From positions 186,001 through 250,000 of the forward strand of contig NZ_UYZY01000006.1 of the NCBI RefSeq assembly GCF_900626075.1: a DNA stretch of 64,000 nt, read 5' to 3'. Shown piece after piece: positions 17,332-25,957 of the stretch; within the stretch, counting starts at the first letter, position 1, and each line of letters opens with the position of its first letter. The notes under the pieces are model-generated. The model did no database searches and was not told the origin of the DNA. It saw only the letters and a list, made by a program, of their open reading frames with translations. The stretch comes from Clostridium transplantifaecale. GTDB taxonomy: Bacteria; Bacillota; Clostridia; Lachnospirales; Lachnospiraceae. Position numbers and translations under genes: made by a program.

Positions 17332-18408
17332 CTATCTGTTCCAGCGTGCTTTGACCACACGGTCAAGCCCCGGTTCATCCTTAATTATCTCAATGTCGCA
17401 AAACCCGGCCGTATCCAGGAGCTGCCATACCGCTGCCGCCTGATCATATCCGATTTCAAAATAAATCATCCCGTCCTTTTTCAGGTAGGCGCCGCTCTGC
17501 CAGGCCAAACGCCGGTAAAAGTACAGTCCGTCCCCGGAGCCGTCCAGAGCCAGTCTCGGCTCATGATCCTTTACCTCAGGTTCCAGCCCGTCAATGACCG
17601 AAGACGGGATATACGGCGGATTTGATACAATAATATCATATTTATCGCTTTGATCCAGGCTGGAAAACAGGTCACTCTCCACAAGGAACAGCTCTCTCTT
17701 CCTGACTCCCGGCACTGCAGCGATTCCCGGTTCCCTGGCTCTCACCGCCGCTTTCGTTCCCTCTCCCGAGGCGGACTGCCGCTCTCCTTCAGAGGAATCC
17801 GAGCTGTAAACGTACGTGCTCATCTTAAGCTTCCACGGCATTTCCGAAAGTAACGTAGACTCTGAACGGACCGTTCCCTTCTGGACGAGGAAATGACGGC
17901 GCGCATTCTTCTTCGCCACTTTAAGCGCTGCCCTGGATATATCGGCGGCCGTTATCTTTTCATAGGAACCCAGCACCGCCAGACTGACGGCGATACATCC
18001 GGAACCCGTACACATGTCAAGGATTGAGATATCCCTGCCAGGGTGCTCTTTCAATACCGTCTCCACCAGTTTTTCCGTATCCTGTCTGGGTATCAGAACA
18101 TTCTCGTTGACCGTAAACTCCAGACCCATAAATTCCTGGTTGCCCAGAATATGCTGGATCGGAATACGCGCCGCTCTTTTTTCAAGATATTCCTGATAAA
18201 CCGGACCGGACTTTGAGAGTATCTGCCCGTTCACCGGCCGATTTTTATCAATCAGAAAATGCACCCGATCAATAGGGAAAGCCGCCTCCAGGAGATACCA
18301 TGCATCCAGTTCTGCATCCGCCACTCCTGCGTCCAGAAGACAGTTTTTCCCTTCCTCCAGCAGCTGCTGCCAGGTGGGCTCCTTCTCTTCTTTCAGAAAT
18401 GTAGTCAT
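17332..18408 (-). CDS. prmC: Release factor glutamine methyltransferase with a ~68-residue insertion
   Basis: PrmC methylates the GGQ glutamine of release factors. The N-terminal helical domain (1-105, with RIPIQHILGNQEFMGLEF and VLIPRQDTE), SAM motif LDMCTGSGCIAVSLA (130-144) and the substrate-binding NPPY (263-266) are all present. The protein is 358 residues instead of the usual 275-290. The extra length is a hydrophilic, low-complexity insert at about 173-240 between the SAM-binding half and the NPPY strand (for example SSDSSEGERQSASGEGTKAA). Start overlaps the DUF1385 stop by 4 bp. Confidence 0.93.
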   Translation of the reverse strand: MTTFLKEEKEPTWQQLLEEGKNCLLDAGVADAELDAWYLLEAAFPIDRVHFLIDKNRPVNGQILSKSGPVYQEYLEKRAARIPIQHILGNQEFMGLEFTVNENVLIPRQDTEKLVETVLKEHPGRDISILDMCTGSGCIAVSLAVLGSYEKITAADISRAALKVAKKNARRHFLVQKGTVRSESTLLSEMPWKLKMSTYVYSSDSSEGERQSASGEGTKAAVRAREPGIAAVPGVRKRELFLVESDLFSSLDQSDKYDIIVSNPPYIPSSVIDGLEPEVKDHEPRLALDGSGDGLYFYRRLAWQSGAYLKKDGMIYFEIGYDQAAAVWQLLDTAGFCDIEIIKDEPGLDRVVKARWNR

Positions 18409-19346
18409 AATTTCGTCTCCGGAAAATTCTCCTTTAAATATTCTTTCCAGTCAAACACGGCTTCAGTCGCCGCAATAGCAACCTCTATCATGCTGTCGTC
18501 CGGCTCTGTTGTCGTAAGTCCCTGCATCCACATTCCCGGACGGCTGACAAGATCCATGAATTTTGAGTTGCTCCTGCCCGCCTTCTGCAGTATCTCATAA
18601 GACACACCGGCGATTACAGGAATCAAAATAATCCGGCTCAGCATCCTCAGGCCGATATTATCAATCCGGATCACCATAAAAAACAGGATACTGATTATCA
18701 TGACGATCAGAATAAAACTGGTTCCGCATCTTTTATGTTCCTTGGAACTCGCCCTGACATTCTCTACCGTAAGAGGATGTCCGTGTTCCACACAGTTAAT
18801 ACACTTATGTTCCGCTCCGTGGTACATGAAGGTTCTTCTGATGTCCTCCATCCTTGAAACAAGCTTGATATATAAAATAAAAATTGCGATTCTGATTACA
18901 CCTTCCAGAACAGCCATCACATGTTCCGATGCAATAAATGATTTAAAAAAGTTAGCAATCACAAGGGGAAGAAGCATAAAAATACCGATTGCCAGAATAA
19001 AAGAAAATACCATTACGATTGTCATAACCACGCTCTCCAGCTTTTCACCGAATACGCGGTCCAGAAACTTCTCGAATTTCCCCGGTTCTTCCTCCTCATC
19101 GTCCTCAAAAAAGCTGGCGGAATAAGTCAGCGTCTTCATTCCCAGAATCATAGAATCAGCAAATCTGAATACTCCTCTGATAAATGGAAGGGACAGTATC
19201 TTTGCTTTCGCCGTGATGCTCTCATAGTTGTCCTTCTTGACCTCAATCTCTCCATCGGGTCTGCGGACCGCCACCGCATAATCGTTGCGGTTCATCATCA
19301 TAATTCCCTCAATGACGGCCTGGCCGCCAATTCCTGAATATTTCAT
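18405..19346 (-). CDS. DUF1385 (YqhQ-type) membrane protein
   Basis: The 313-residue protein starts MKYSGIGGQAVIEGIMMMN, the conserved opening of this family, and has about five membrane segments (around 98-125, 140-160, 215-240, 245-265) plus the histidine/cysteine loop YHGAEHKCINCVEHG and KEHKRCGTSF. Its biochemical function is not established. In Clostridia it is regularly found between rpmE and prmC, as here; ATGA overlap with prmC implies coupled translation. GGGAG precedes the ATG. Confidence 0.92.
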   Translation of the reverse strand: MKYSGIGGQAVIEGIMMMNRNDYAVAVRRPDGEIEVKKDNYESITAKAKILSLPFIRGVFRFADSMILGMKTLTYSASFFEDDEEEEPGKFEKFLDRVFGEKLESVVMTIVMVFSFILAIGIFMLLPLVIANFFKSFIASEHVMAVLEGVIRIAIFILYIKLVSRMEDIRRTFMYHGAEHKCINCVEHGHPLTVENVRASSKEHKRCGTSFILIVMIISILFFMVIRIDNIGLRMLSRIILIPVIAGVSYEILQKAGRSNSKFMDLVSRPGMWMQGLTTTEPDDSMIEVAIAATEAVFDWKEYLKENFPETKL

Positions 19347-19397
19347 TCGTTATACTCCCGCCGGAAAACCGGCTTGACATCTGAAACAACGAAGAAG

Positions 19398-19428
19398 CAC
19401 GCTACGCGGACTTTTCATTGCCAATCAA
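19398..19428. repeat. Post-terminator motif, copy 1
   Basis: GCACGCTACGCGGACTTTTC followed by ATTGCCAATCAA. The same block recurs at 24239-24270 and 32105-32138. On the minus strand each copy follows the U-tract of an intrinsic terminator and precedes the next gene by about 50-110 bp. Role unknown. Confidence 0.7.
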
Positions 19429-19433
19429 TAAAA

Positions 19434-19480
19434 TTTTAAAATAAAAAGGTTGAGTTTAATGTCGCCACTAAAACCCAACC
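19434..19480 (-). terminator. Intrinsic terminator after rpmE
   Basis: Minus strand: stem 19471-19480 with 19448-19457 (one G-T pair), 13-base loop, then TTTTTATTTT. It lies 17 bp after the rpmE stop. Confidence 0.85.
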
Positions 19481-19496
19481 CTTACATTGTTCAAAC

Positions 19497-19706
19497 TTAT
19501 TTGTCTGCACTCATACCGTATTTACGGTTGAACTTATCAATACGTCCACGGGCTGAAGCAGCTTTCTGCTGACCTGTGTAGAATGAATGGCATTTAGAAC
19601 AAACCTCAACGTGAATGTCCTTTCTTGTAGATCCTGTTACGAACTCGTTGCCACAGTTGCAAACAACTTTTGCCTGATAATAGGCTGGATGGATTCCTTC
19701 TTTCAT
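19497..19706 (-). CDS. rpmE: 50S ribosomal protein L31 (zinc-binding form)
   Basis: The 69-residue protein starts [20 protein letters not shown] and carries CNCG and [10 protein letters not shown], the four-Cys zinc-binding C+ form of L31, then the [12 protein letters not shown] tail. The longer open frame (to 19799) is rejected: AGAGGTGA lies 7 bases upstream of this ATG and L31 proteins begin here. It has its own promoter and a leader of about 160 nt. Confidence 0.96.
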   Translation of the reverse strand: MKEGIHPAYYQAKVVCNCGNEFVTGSTRKDIHVEVCSKCHSFYTGQQKAASARGRIDKFNRKYGMSADK

Positions 19707-19874
19707 GATTTTCACCTCTCTGATTTTTCTTGTGCGATTTCCGACCGCTGTTTTTGTTACTATATTAAAGCCTTGCACATCCATGTTCCGCTCTTCCATC
19801 GTCTAAGCAGATCATCAACCGTAAGGACGACTCACGCAGATGTCAAAACTACCGTCTAATTATACAGCTTATCC

Positions 19875-19903
19875 AGTATACCATATGAATCCGTGAATTG
19901 CAA
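19875..19903 (-). promoter_or_regulatory. Promoter of rpmE with a long leader
   Basis: Minus strand: TTGCAA (19898-19903), 17 bp, TATACT (19875-19880). Transcription would start near 19867, leaving about 160 nt untranslated before rpmE, long enough to hold a regulatory structure; I cannot assign a known leader family. Confidence 0.7.
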
Positions 19904-19944
19904 GCGCTTTCAAAATGAATTAAAGGTGAATTAAACGAATCAAT

Positions 19945-21834
19945 TTAGAAGAAACGCCTCTTGCGCGTAATCTCTACGAACTCCTGATTGTTTCTCGTTT
20001 TTGCAAATAAATCCAGGATTCTCTCCACCGATTCTTCCGGTTTCTGGGTATTGGTAGCCTTATGGATGATATCCACGGCCTCGGACTCTTCCTGCGTCAG
20101 CAGCAGATCGTCCCTTCTTGTGCCCGACTTTAAGATGTCGATGGCCGGGAAAATCCTCTTCTCCGACAGCTTGCGGTCCAAGACAATCTCCATGTTGCCG
20201 GTTCCCTTAAATTCCTCGTATATCACATCATCCATACGGCTGCCCGTATCGATCAGCGCTGTAGCCAGGATTGTCAGGCTGCCATTCTCCCTCATATTTC
20301 TCGCCGCTCCGAAGAAACGCTTCGGCATATGGAGAGCCGCCGGGTCAAGACCGCCGGAAAGCGTACGGCCGCTGGGCGGAACCACGAGGTTGTATGCCCT
20401 GGCGAGACGTGTGATGCTGTCTAACAGGATCATGACATCCCTTCCATGCTCCACAAGACGTTTGGCCCTCTCAATTACCATCTCGGACACTCTCTTATGG
20501 CGATCAGGAAGTTCATCGAAGGTAGAGTAGATTACCTCCACATTAGGTCCCGTGATGGCCTCCTTGATATCCGTAACCTCCTCAGGGCGCTCGTCGATCA
20601 GAAGGATAATCAGGTGCATCTCCGGATGGTTTACCGTAACCGCCCTTGCCACCTGTTTTAACAGTGTCGTCTTACCTGCCTTTGGCGGCGAAACAATCAT
20701 GCCTCGCTGTCCCTTTCCTATTGGTGAAAGTAAATCCATCACACGCATGGCGGTGGAGTTTTTGGAACCCTGCATCTCCAGATGGAGACGGCTGTTCGGG
20801 AAAATAGGAGTCAGGTTTTCAAAGTTCGGCCTGCGCTCCACCACGCTGGTCGGGTATCCGTTAACCGTATTAATATAAAGTAAAGCCGCAAACTTCTCTG
20901 TGGCTGTCTTCACTCTTCTGCTGCCGCCTACGATATCGCCTGTCTTCAGGTTAAAACGTCTGATCTGTGACGGAGCCACGTAGACATCATTCTCCCCTGG
21001 AAGGAAATTCTCACAGCGGATAAATCCAAAACCGTCCGGCATTACTTCCAGAATACCATCCGCCTGAATCCCGCTGTCGAGCTCCTGGAAATCCGTCTTA
21101 GGCTCATCACTCCTGCTCTGGTAGTCATTCCTCGGCTGGCTCTCAGTGCGCTGCTGGTAATCGCTTCTCGGCTGGCTGTCCCCCCGCTGCTGATAGTCGC
21201 CTCTGGACTGGCTGTCGCTCCGCTGCTGGTAATCACTTCTCGGCTGGCCGTCACTGCGCTGCTGATAATCGTTTCTCGGCTGGCCGTCACTGCGCTGCTG
21301 GTAATCACTTCTCGGCTGGTCATTACGCTGCTGGTAATCGTTCCTGGACTGGCTGTCGCCACGCTGCTGGTAATCGCTTCTCGACTGGCTGTCGCCCCGC
21401 TGCTGGTAGTCACTTCTCGGCTGGCTGTCACTGCGCTGGTTATCGCTTCGCTGCTGATAATCGCGTTTGCGGCCGTCATCCCTGTTGTAGCGGTTTGTCT
21501 CTTTCCTTGGGGAATCGTCTTTTCTTTCATCCCTGACGTTTCTTTTGTTACTGCGCGGTTCCTGGCTGGCGGTTTCCGTAAGTTTTACATCCGGCTTTTT
21601 ACCCTCCGCCGCCTTTTCAGCCGCCGGCTCAGGTAAAACGAGCGTTAAGCCGCTTTCCCCGCTCTCTGCGTCGCCCTTCTCCTGCGTATCTTTGTCATCT
21701 GCTTTTGCGCCGGCTATTTCACACAGCCTGTCTATAATTTCTGCTTTTTTAAGGGCGGTAACGCCTTTAAGCCCCTGTGCCTTTGCCAGTTCTCGAAGCT
21801 GTGTCAAAGGAAGGGTCTGCAATTTTTCTCTCAT
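19945..21834 (-). CDS. rho: Transcription termination factor Rho with a repeat-rich insertion
   Basis: Rho is the hexameric RNA helicase that ends transcription. The 629-residue protein has an N-terminal helical Rho_N domain (1-45, LPLTQLRELAKAQGLKG), an acidic linker, a Gln/Arg/Ser/Asp repeat region (125-243), the RNA-binding cold-shock-like domain (about 255-330, DGFGFIRCENFLPGENDVYV), Walker A SPPKAGKTTLL, Walker B LLIDERPEEVTD, and the C-terminal ATPase with Q-loop and ALIDTGSRMDDVIYEEFKGT. Standard Rho is about 420 residues; the extra length is the linker and repeats. AGGAG is placed 6 bases from the ATG. Confidence 0.96.
   Translation of the reverse strand: MREKLQTLPLTQLRELAKAQGLKGVTALKKAEIIDRLCEIAGAKADDKDTQEKGDAESGESGLTLVLPEPAAEKAAEGKKPDVKLTETASQEPRSNKRNVRDERKDDSPRKETNRYNRDDGRKRDYQQRSDNQRSDSQPRSDYQQRGDSQSRSDYQQRGDSQSRNDYQQRNDQPRSDYQQRSDGQPRNDYQQRSDGQPRSDYQQRSDSQSRGDYQQRGDSQPRSDYQQRTESQPRNDYQSRSDEPKTDFQELDSGIQADGILEVMPDGFGFIRCENFLPGENDVYVAPSQIRRFNLKTGDIVGGSRRVKTATEKFAALLYINTVNGYPTSVVERRPNFENLTPIFPNSRLHLEMQGSKNSTAMRVMDLLSPIGKGQRGMIVSPPKAGKTTLLKQVARAVTVNHPEMHLIILLIDERPEEVTDIKEAITGPNVEVIYSTFDELPDRHKRVSEMVIERAKRLVEHGRDVMILLDSITRLARAYNLVVPPSGRTLSGGLDPAALHMPKRFFGAARNMRENGSLTILATALIDTGSRMDDVIYEEFKGTGNMEIVLDRKLSEKRIFPAIDILKSGTRRDDLLLTQEESEAVDIIHKATNTQKPEESVERILDLFAKTRNNQEFVEITRKRRFF
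21106..21462. repeat. Tandem coding repeats in rho (about 36-bp unit)
   Basis: Ten imperfect 12-residue repeats of the type DYQQRSDSQPRS at rho residues 125-243; the DNA repeats with a period of about 36 bp, with shorter variants where residues are lost. The array is rich in Arg and Gln and is probably disordered and able to contact RNA. Confidence 0.9.
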
Positions 21835-21957
21835 ACAACTCTCCTTGATTTGTTAAGTTTTGATTTTTTTATTGGGGATTATTAAGAAATAAGAAACGTC
21901 GGAATTACTTTTCTTGTCTTCTTATTATATACCATTTTTGGAAAATTGCAAATTTTT

Positions 21958-23280
21958 TTATTCGGATTCCTTTAAAAAGCGAAGCCATTCCCCGATCTTT
22001 TTCTCATAGCCGTTTTCAGTAGGCCGATAGAAGGAAGCTCCCTCCAGTCCGTCCGGCAGATACTGTTGCTTTACATAGTGATTCGGATAATTGTGGGCGT
22101 ACTTGTAATCAAGTCCCCTTCCCAGCTTCTCCGCTCCCTTGTAATGCCGATCCTGGAGGTGTACCGGAACGGGAGCCGCTCCGGTATTACGTACGGCTGT
22201 TTCCGCCTCTTCAATCGCCATACAGGCCGCATTGCTTTTCGGTGCGCTGGCCACATAGGTGACCGCCTGGGAAAGTACGATTCTGGCCTCCGGCATTCCA
22301 AGGCGCTCTACTGCCTGAGCCGCATTGACGGCCACTACGAGGGCTTGCGGATCAGCATTTCCCACATCCTCGGACGCGCAGATCATAATTCTTCTCGCTA
22401 TAAATTTAATGTCTTCGCCTGCGTAGAGCATCTTTGCAAGATAATAAACGGCGGCATCCGGATCAGAACCCCTCATACTTTTAATAAATGCAGAAATCGT
22501 GTCATAGTGATTATCTCCGCCTTTATCATAGCGCACAGCGCGTTTCTGGATGCACTCCTGGGCCACATCCAGAGTGATGTGAATCAGTCCGTCCTCCGAC
22601 CGTTCGGTTGTCAGAACTCCCAATTCAACCGCGTTTAAGGCTGCCCTGGCGTCACCTCCCGCCATATCTGCCAGGAAGTCCAGGGCATCCTCGGAAATGT
22701 CCGCCCGATAACTTCCCATCCCCTTTTCTTTATCATAGACAGCCCGTTTCAGCAGTTCGTAGATGTCTTCTTTTTCCAACGGTTTCAGTTCAAAAATTCT
22801 GGAACGTGAAATAAGGGCGCCGTTGACCTCAAAATAGGGGTTCTCCGTCGTCGCTCCGATTAACAGCAGCGTACCGTCCTCCACAAAAGGAAGCAGGTAG
22901 TCCTGCTGACTCTTGTTAAAGCGGTGGATTTCATCCACAAACAGGATAGTCTTCTGGCCGTACATCCCCAGCGCGTCTTTTGCTTCCTGTACGACCTCCT
23001 CCATATCTTTCTTCCCCGCCACGGTTGCGTTAAGCTGCTTGAACCTGGCGCTGGTTGTGCCTGCAATCACCTTAGCCAGTGTAGTCTTGCCGGTTCCGGG
23101 AGGGCCGTAAAAAATAATGGAACCTAGCTTATCCGCCTTGATCGCCCGGTACAGCAGTTTGTCCTTCCCTATAATATGTTTCTGTCCAACCACCTCATCC
23201 AGTGTGGCAGGGCGGAGCCTGGAGGCCAGCGGCGCCTCCTTCTCCATCGTGTTGCTTCTCATATAATCAAATAAATCCAT
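21958..23280 (-). CDS. rarA: Replication-associated recombination protein A (RarA/MgsA), AAA+ ATPase
   Basis: The 440-residue protein acts at stalled replication forks. It opens with LASRLRPATLDEVVGQKHI, Walker A GPPGTGKTTLAKVIAG (about 59-74), Walker B FVDEIHRFNKSQQDYLLP, sensor 1 GATTENPYFEVN, the arginine finger SRSRIFEL and the C-terminal tetramerisation domain ending in the conserved DRHYKGAEKLGRGLDYKYAH region. AGAGGGA precedes the ATG. The deacetylase gene lies 15 bp upstream of nothing shared: the two run in the order rarA then deacetylase, 15 bp apart, so co-transcription is likely. Confidence 0.95.
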   Translation of the reverse strand: MDLFDYMRSNTMEKEAPLASRLRPATLDEVVGQKHIIGKDKLLYRAIKADKLGSIIFYGPPGTGKTTLAKVIAGTTSARFKQLNATVAGKKDMEEVVQEAKDALGMYGQKTILFVDEIHRFNKSQQDYLLPFVEDGTLLLIGATTENPYFEVNGALISRSRIFELKPLEKEDIYELLKRAVYDKEKGMGSYRADISEDALDFLADMAGGDARAALNAVELGVLTTERSEDGLIHITLDVAQECIQKRAVRYDKGGDNHYDTISAFIKSMRGSDPDAAVYYLAKMLYAGEDIKFIARRIMICASEDVGNADPQALVVAVNAAQAVERLGMPEARIVLSQAVTYVASAPKSNAACMAIEEAETAVRNTGAAPVPVHLQDRHYKGAEKLGRGLDYKYAHNYPNHYVKQQYLPDGLEGASFYRPTENGYEKKIGEWLRFLKESE

Positions 23281-23295
23281 AGTATCCCTCTGTCT

Positions 23296-24087
23296 CTAAT
23301 CTATCAGCAGTTCATCCACTGTAACAAAAGTATAGCCCTGCTTCGTCAAAGTGTCAATGGCTGCAAGCGCCGCATCCACCGATGTTCCGAACACGTCGTG
23401 AAGCAGGATCACCTGGTGTTTGCCCACGCTTTTGCAGATGTGCTTCACTACCTTCTGGGAGTTCTGGCTCTTCCAGTCCAGTGTGTCGATATCCCAGAAA
23501 ACCGGCGTCATCCGGACGCACTCCTCCAGCTCATCATTCCATATCCCGTACGGCGGCCTGATGTATTCTGGCGCTCTGCCCGTAATCGCCTTTATCATCT
23601 CATTCGTCTTGATAATGTCGGCACATGCAGCCTCCGTGGTTCTCTTTGTCAGATCCACATGGCTGTAACAGTGCGTTCCGATCAAATGCCCGTCTTCCTC
23701 CATCTGTTTCACCAGTTCTTCATTACCCGGTATGTTCTCCCCAACCAGAAAAAAGGAGGCTCTCACCCCTCTCTGTTTGAGTCCATCCAGCAGCTTTTTA
23801 GTGTAAACAGAATGCGGACCGTCGTCAAATGTCAGGGCCAGCAGTTTTTCCCCCTTTTCTTCCGGCTGAGTCTCTTTCTTCGCTTCTTTTTGCTTTTCCT
23901 TCTGCTTTTCTTTCTGTTTTTCCTTCCCCTGCCCTGCAGAATCCGGCTCATCCGGCTCTGCCGATGCCTGCACCCCTGTCCTGTTTCCGTAAGCTGAGAC
24001 AAAATCTCTGACTGCCGAAAAACAAAAACAGGCCAGAAATACATCCATCACCATTGTGAGCATCAGCAAAAACACTTTTCTTTTCAC
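23296..24087 (-). CDS. Polysaccharide deacetylase (carbohydrate esterase 4)
   Basis: Acts outside the membrane to remove acetyl groups from cell-wall or other polysaccharide. The GTG start at 24087 (AGAGG 9 bases upstream) gives 263 residues; an earlier TTG at 24129 has no ribosome site. An N-terminal membrane anchor (about 4-24) is followed by a Lys/Glu/Gln linker with repeated KEKQ units. The NodB domain has all five motifs: LTFDDGP (catalytic Asp and metal Asp), HSHVD-type GTHCYSHVDLT, RPPYGIWND, DIDTLDWKSQ and ILLHDVFG. Confidence 0.92.
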   Translation of the reverse strand: MKRKVFLLMLTMVMDVFLACFCFSAVRDFVSAYGNRTGVQASAEPDEPDSAGQGKEKQKEKQKEKQKEAKKETQPEEKGEKLLALTFDDGPHSVYTKKLLDGLKQRGVRASFFLVGENIPGNEELVKQMEEDGHLIGTHCYSHVDLTKRTTEAACADIIKTNEMIKAITGRAPEYIRPPYGIWNDELEECVRMTPVFWDIDTLDWKSQNSQKVVKHICKSVGKHQVILLHDVFGTSVDAALAAIDTLTKQGYTFVTVDELLID

Positions 24088-24238
24088 ATGCGTTTCCCTC
24101 TTCTGCCTTCCGCCGCCATTATTAATCAATATATGCAGCGGCTGTGTCCATCAGAATTGTAAACCCGAAAAAGAGTTAAGAGCTGTGTCCTCACCGGGCA
24201 GGAACGCATATCGGTAAAATACATTCGAACAACGAAAC

Positions 24239-24270
24239 GCACGCTTCGCGGACTTTTCATTGCCTCTCAA
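24239..24270. repeat. Post-terminator motif, copy 2
   Basis: GCACGCTTCGCGGACTTTTC followed by ATTGCCTCTCAA, directly next to the A-run that is the U-tract of the uppP terminator on the minus strand. It lies about 150 bp upstream of the deacetylase start. Confidence 0.7.
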
Positions 24271-24271
24271 C

Positions 24272-24328
24272 AAAAAAACACGGATAGGCAGGAAACGTGC
24301 CCAAAGCGCGGTTCCTTCCGTATCCGTG
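24272..24328 (-). terminator. Intrinsic terminator after uppP
   Basis: Minus strand: CACGGATA (24321-24328 complement) pairs with 24279-24286, with an inner GGAA/TTCC stem, followed by TTTTTTT. It begins a few bases beyond the uppP stop codon. Confidence 0.8.
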
Positions 24329-24335
24329 AATCAAA

Positions 24336-25175
24336 TTAAGATGCCAATGCCGAGATGCCGAAATAGGATAAAACGATAAGTCCAAGTATAATCCTGTAAT
24401 AACCGAAAAATTTGAAATCATGTCGTCTGATATACCCCATTAAAAATTTAATGGAATACACCGACACAGCGAAGGCAATGACCATGCCAAGAAGCAGGTA
24501 GAACACCTCATATCCCTTAAAAGCTCCGCCTTCAATAAAGAATTTCACAATCTTTAAGAGGCTGGCTCCAAACATAACCGGAATTCCGAGGAAAAATGAG
24601 AACTCGGCCGCAGCGCCTCTCGAACAGCCGATGAGCATGGCCCCCAGGATGGTCGCTCCCGAACGGGAGGTGCCGGGTATCAGCGCAAGCACCTGGAAAC
24701 AGCCGATGATAGCAGCCGTCTGAAAAGAAATCTGTGTCACGCGGTCAATCGGGAATCTGGCATTCTGGTTCCTTTTCTCCAGAAGGATAAAAAATACGCC
24801 GTAGATAATCAGCATCGCCGACACCACATAACCGTTCAGCAGCTTGTTCATAAAATTATCAAGAGGAAGTCCCACCACCGCTGCCGGAATGCAGGCCACA
24901 ATAATCTTTGCCCAAAGCCGGAGCGTCCCTCTCTTCTGGGCTTCCGACTTGCGGCCAGAGAACGGATTCAGCTTGTGAAAATACAGAACCAGCACCGCCA
25001 GTATGGCTCCCAGCTGAATCACTACCATAAATACTTCACGGTACGCCTCGCTGACATCGAGATGAATAATCTCATCCACTAAAATCATATGGCCAGTGCT
25101 GCTGATAGGAAGCCATTCCGTGAATCCTTCCACAATTCCCAGCACGATGACCTTTAAAATTTCTACAAAACTCAT
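24336..25175 (-). CDS. uppP: Undecaprenyl-diphosphatase (BacA/UppP)
   Basis: Recycles the lipid carrier undecaprenyl pyrophosphate used for wall polymers; over-expression gives bacitracin resistance in known members. The 279-residue integral membrane protein contains GIVEGFTEWLPISSTGHMIL (about residues 13-32), with the catalytic Glu and Ser, and LIPGTSRSGATILGAML with the phosphate-binding Arg. About eight membrane segments. GGAAAGGA precedes the ATG; it follows ung by 15 bp on the same strand. Confidence 0.96.
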   Translation of the reverse strand: MSFVEILKVIVLGIVEGFTEWLPISSTGHMILVDEIIHLDVSEAYREVFMVVIQLGAILAVLVLYFHKLNPFSGRKSEAQKRGTLRLWAKIIVACIPAAVVGLPLDNFMNKLLNGYVVSAMLIIYGVFFILLEKRNQNARFPIDRVTQISFQTAAIIGCFQVLALIPGTSRSGATILGAMLIGCSRGAAAEFSFFLGIPVMFGASLLKIVKFFIEGGAFKGYEVFYLLLGMVIAFAVSVYSIKFLMGYIRRHDFKFFGYYRIILGLIVLSYFGISALAS

Positions 25176-25190
25176 GCTTTTTCCTTTCCA

Positions 25191-25865
25191 CTATATATTT
25201 TCAATCTGCCAGTCTATTGGTTCCAAACCATTTTCTTTCAGATATTCATTCGTTTTGCTGAAAGGTTTACTGCCGAAAAATCCCCTGTACGCAGACAGCG
25301 GGCTGGGATGCGGCGCTTCCAGAATTAAGTGTTTCGGATTCGTGAGCATCGGTTTTTTCATCTGGGCAGGTCTTCCCCAAAGGATAAACACCATAGGCCG
25401 ATCCTGCTCCGCCAGAATCTTTATGGCTGCATCCGTGAACTCTTCCCAGCCGATCCCCCTGTGGGAGTTCGCCTGATGCGCCCGTACGGTCAGCACCGTA
25501 TTGAGCAGCATAACGCCCTGCTCCGCCCATTTCTTAAGGTATCCGTTGTTAGGGATATAACAGCCCAGATCCTCCTGAAGCTCCTGATAGATATTAACCA
25601 GGGACGGCGGTATCTCCACCTCCGGCTTCACAGAAAAGCACAGGCCGTGTGCCTGTCCCGGACCGTGATAGGGATCCTGTCCCAGAATTACCACCTTGAC
25701 CTTGCCAAGGGGCGTAAAATCAAAAGCATTAAATATATCATTGGCATCCGGATAAACGGCCCTCGTCTGATATTCATGCTTTACCGTCTCATATAATTTT
25801 TTATAATATGGCTTCTTAAATTCAACCCCGAGAGGCACAAGCCAGTCATTGCTGATCGCTCCCAT
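25191..25865 (-). CDS. ung: Uracil-DNA glycosylase (family 1)
   Basis: Removes uracil from DNA to start base excision repair. The 224-residue protein has the water-activating GQDPYHG at residues 62-68 (Asp64), the uracil-binding LLNTVLTV (Asn), and the DNA-intercalating HPSPLSAYRG near residue 186. GGAG is 9-10 bases before the ATG. It is upstream of uppP in the same run. Confidence 0.97.
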   Translation of the reverse strand: MGAISNDWLVPLGVEFKKPYYKKLYETVKHEYQTRAVYPDANDIFNAFDFTPLGKVKVVILGQDPYHGPGQAHGLCFSVKPEVEIPPSLVNIYQELQEDLGCYIPNNGYLKKWAEQGVMLLNTVLTVRAHQANSHRGIGWEEFTDAAIKILAEQDRPMVFILWGRPAQMKKPMLTNPKHLILEAPHPSPLSAYRGFFGSKPFSKTNEYLKENGLEPIDWQIENI

Positions 25866-25957
25866 GTATCATGCGCTCCTGTCTCATATTTTGTCGGTAC
25901 TGCGGTGCTTCCACAGCCTTCTTAACAAATTTTATCACAGTCGTGGAGCATTCACAA

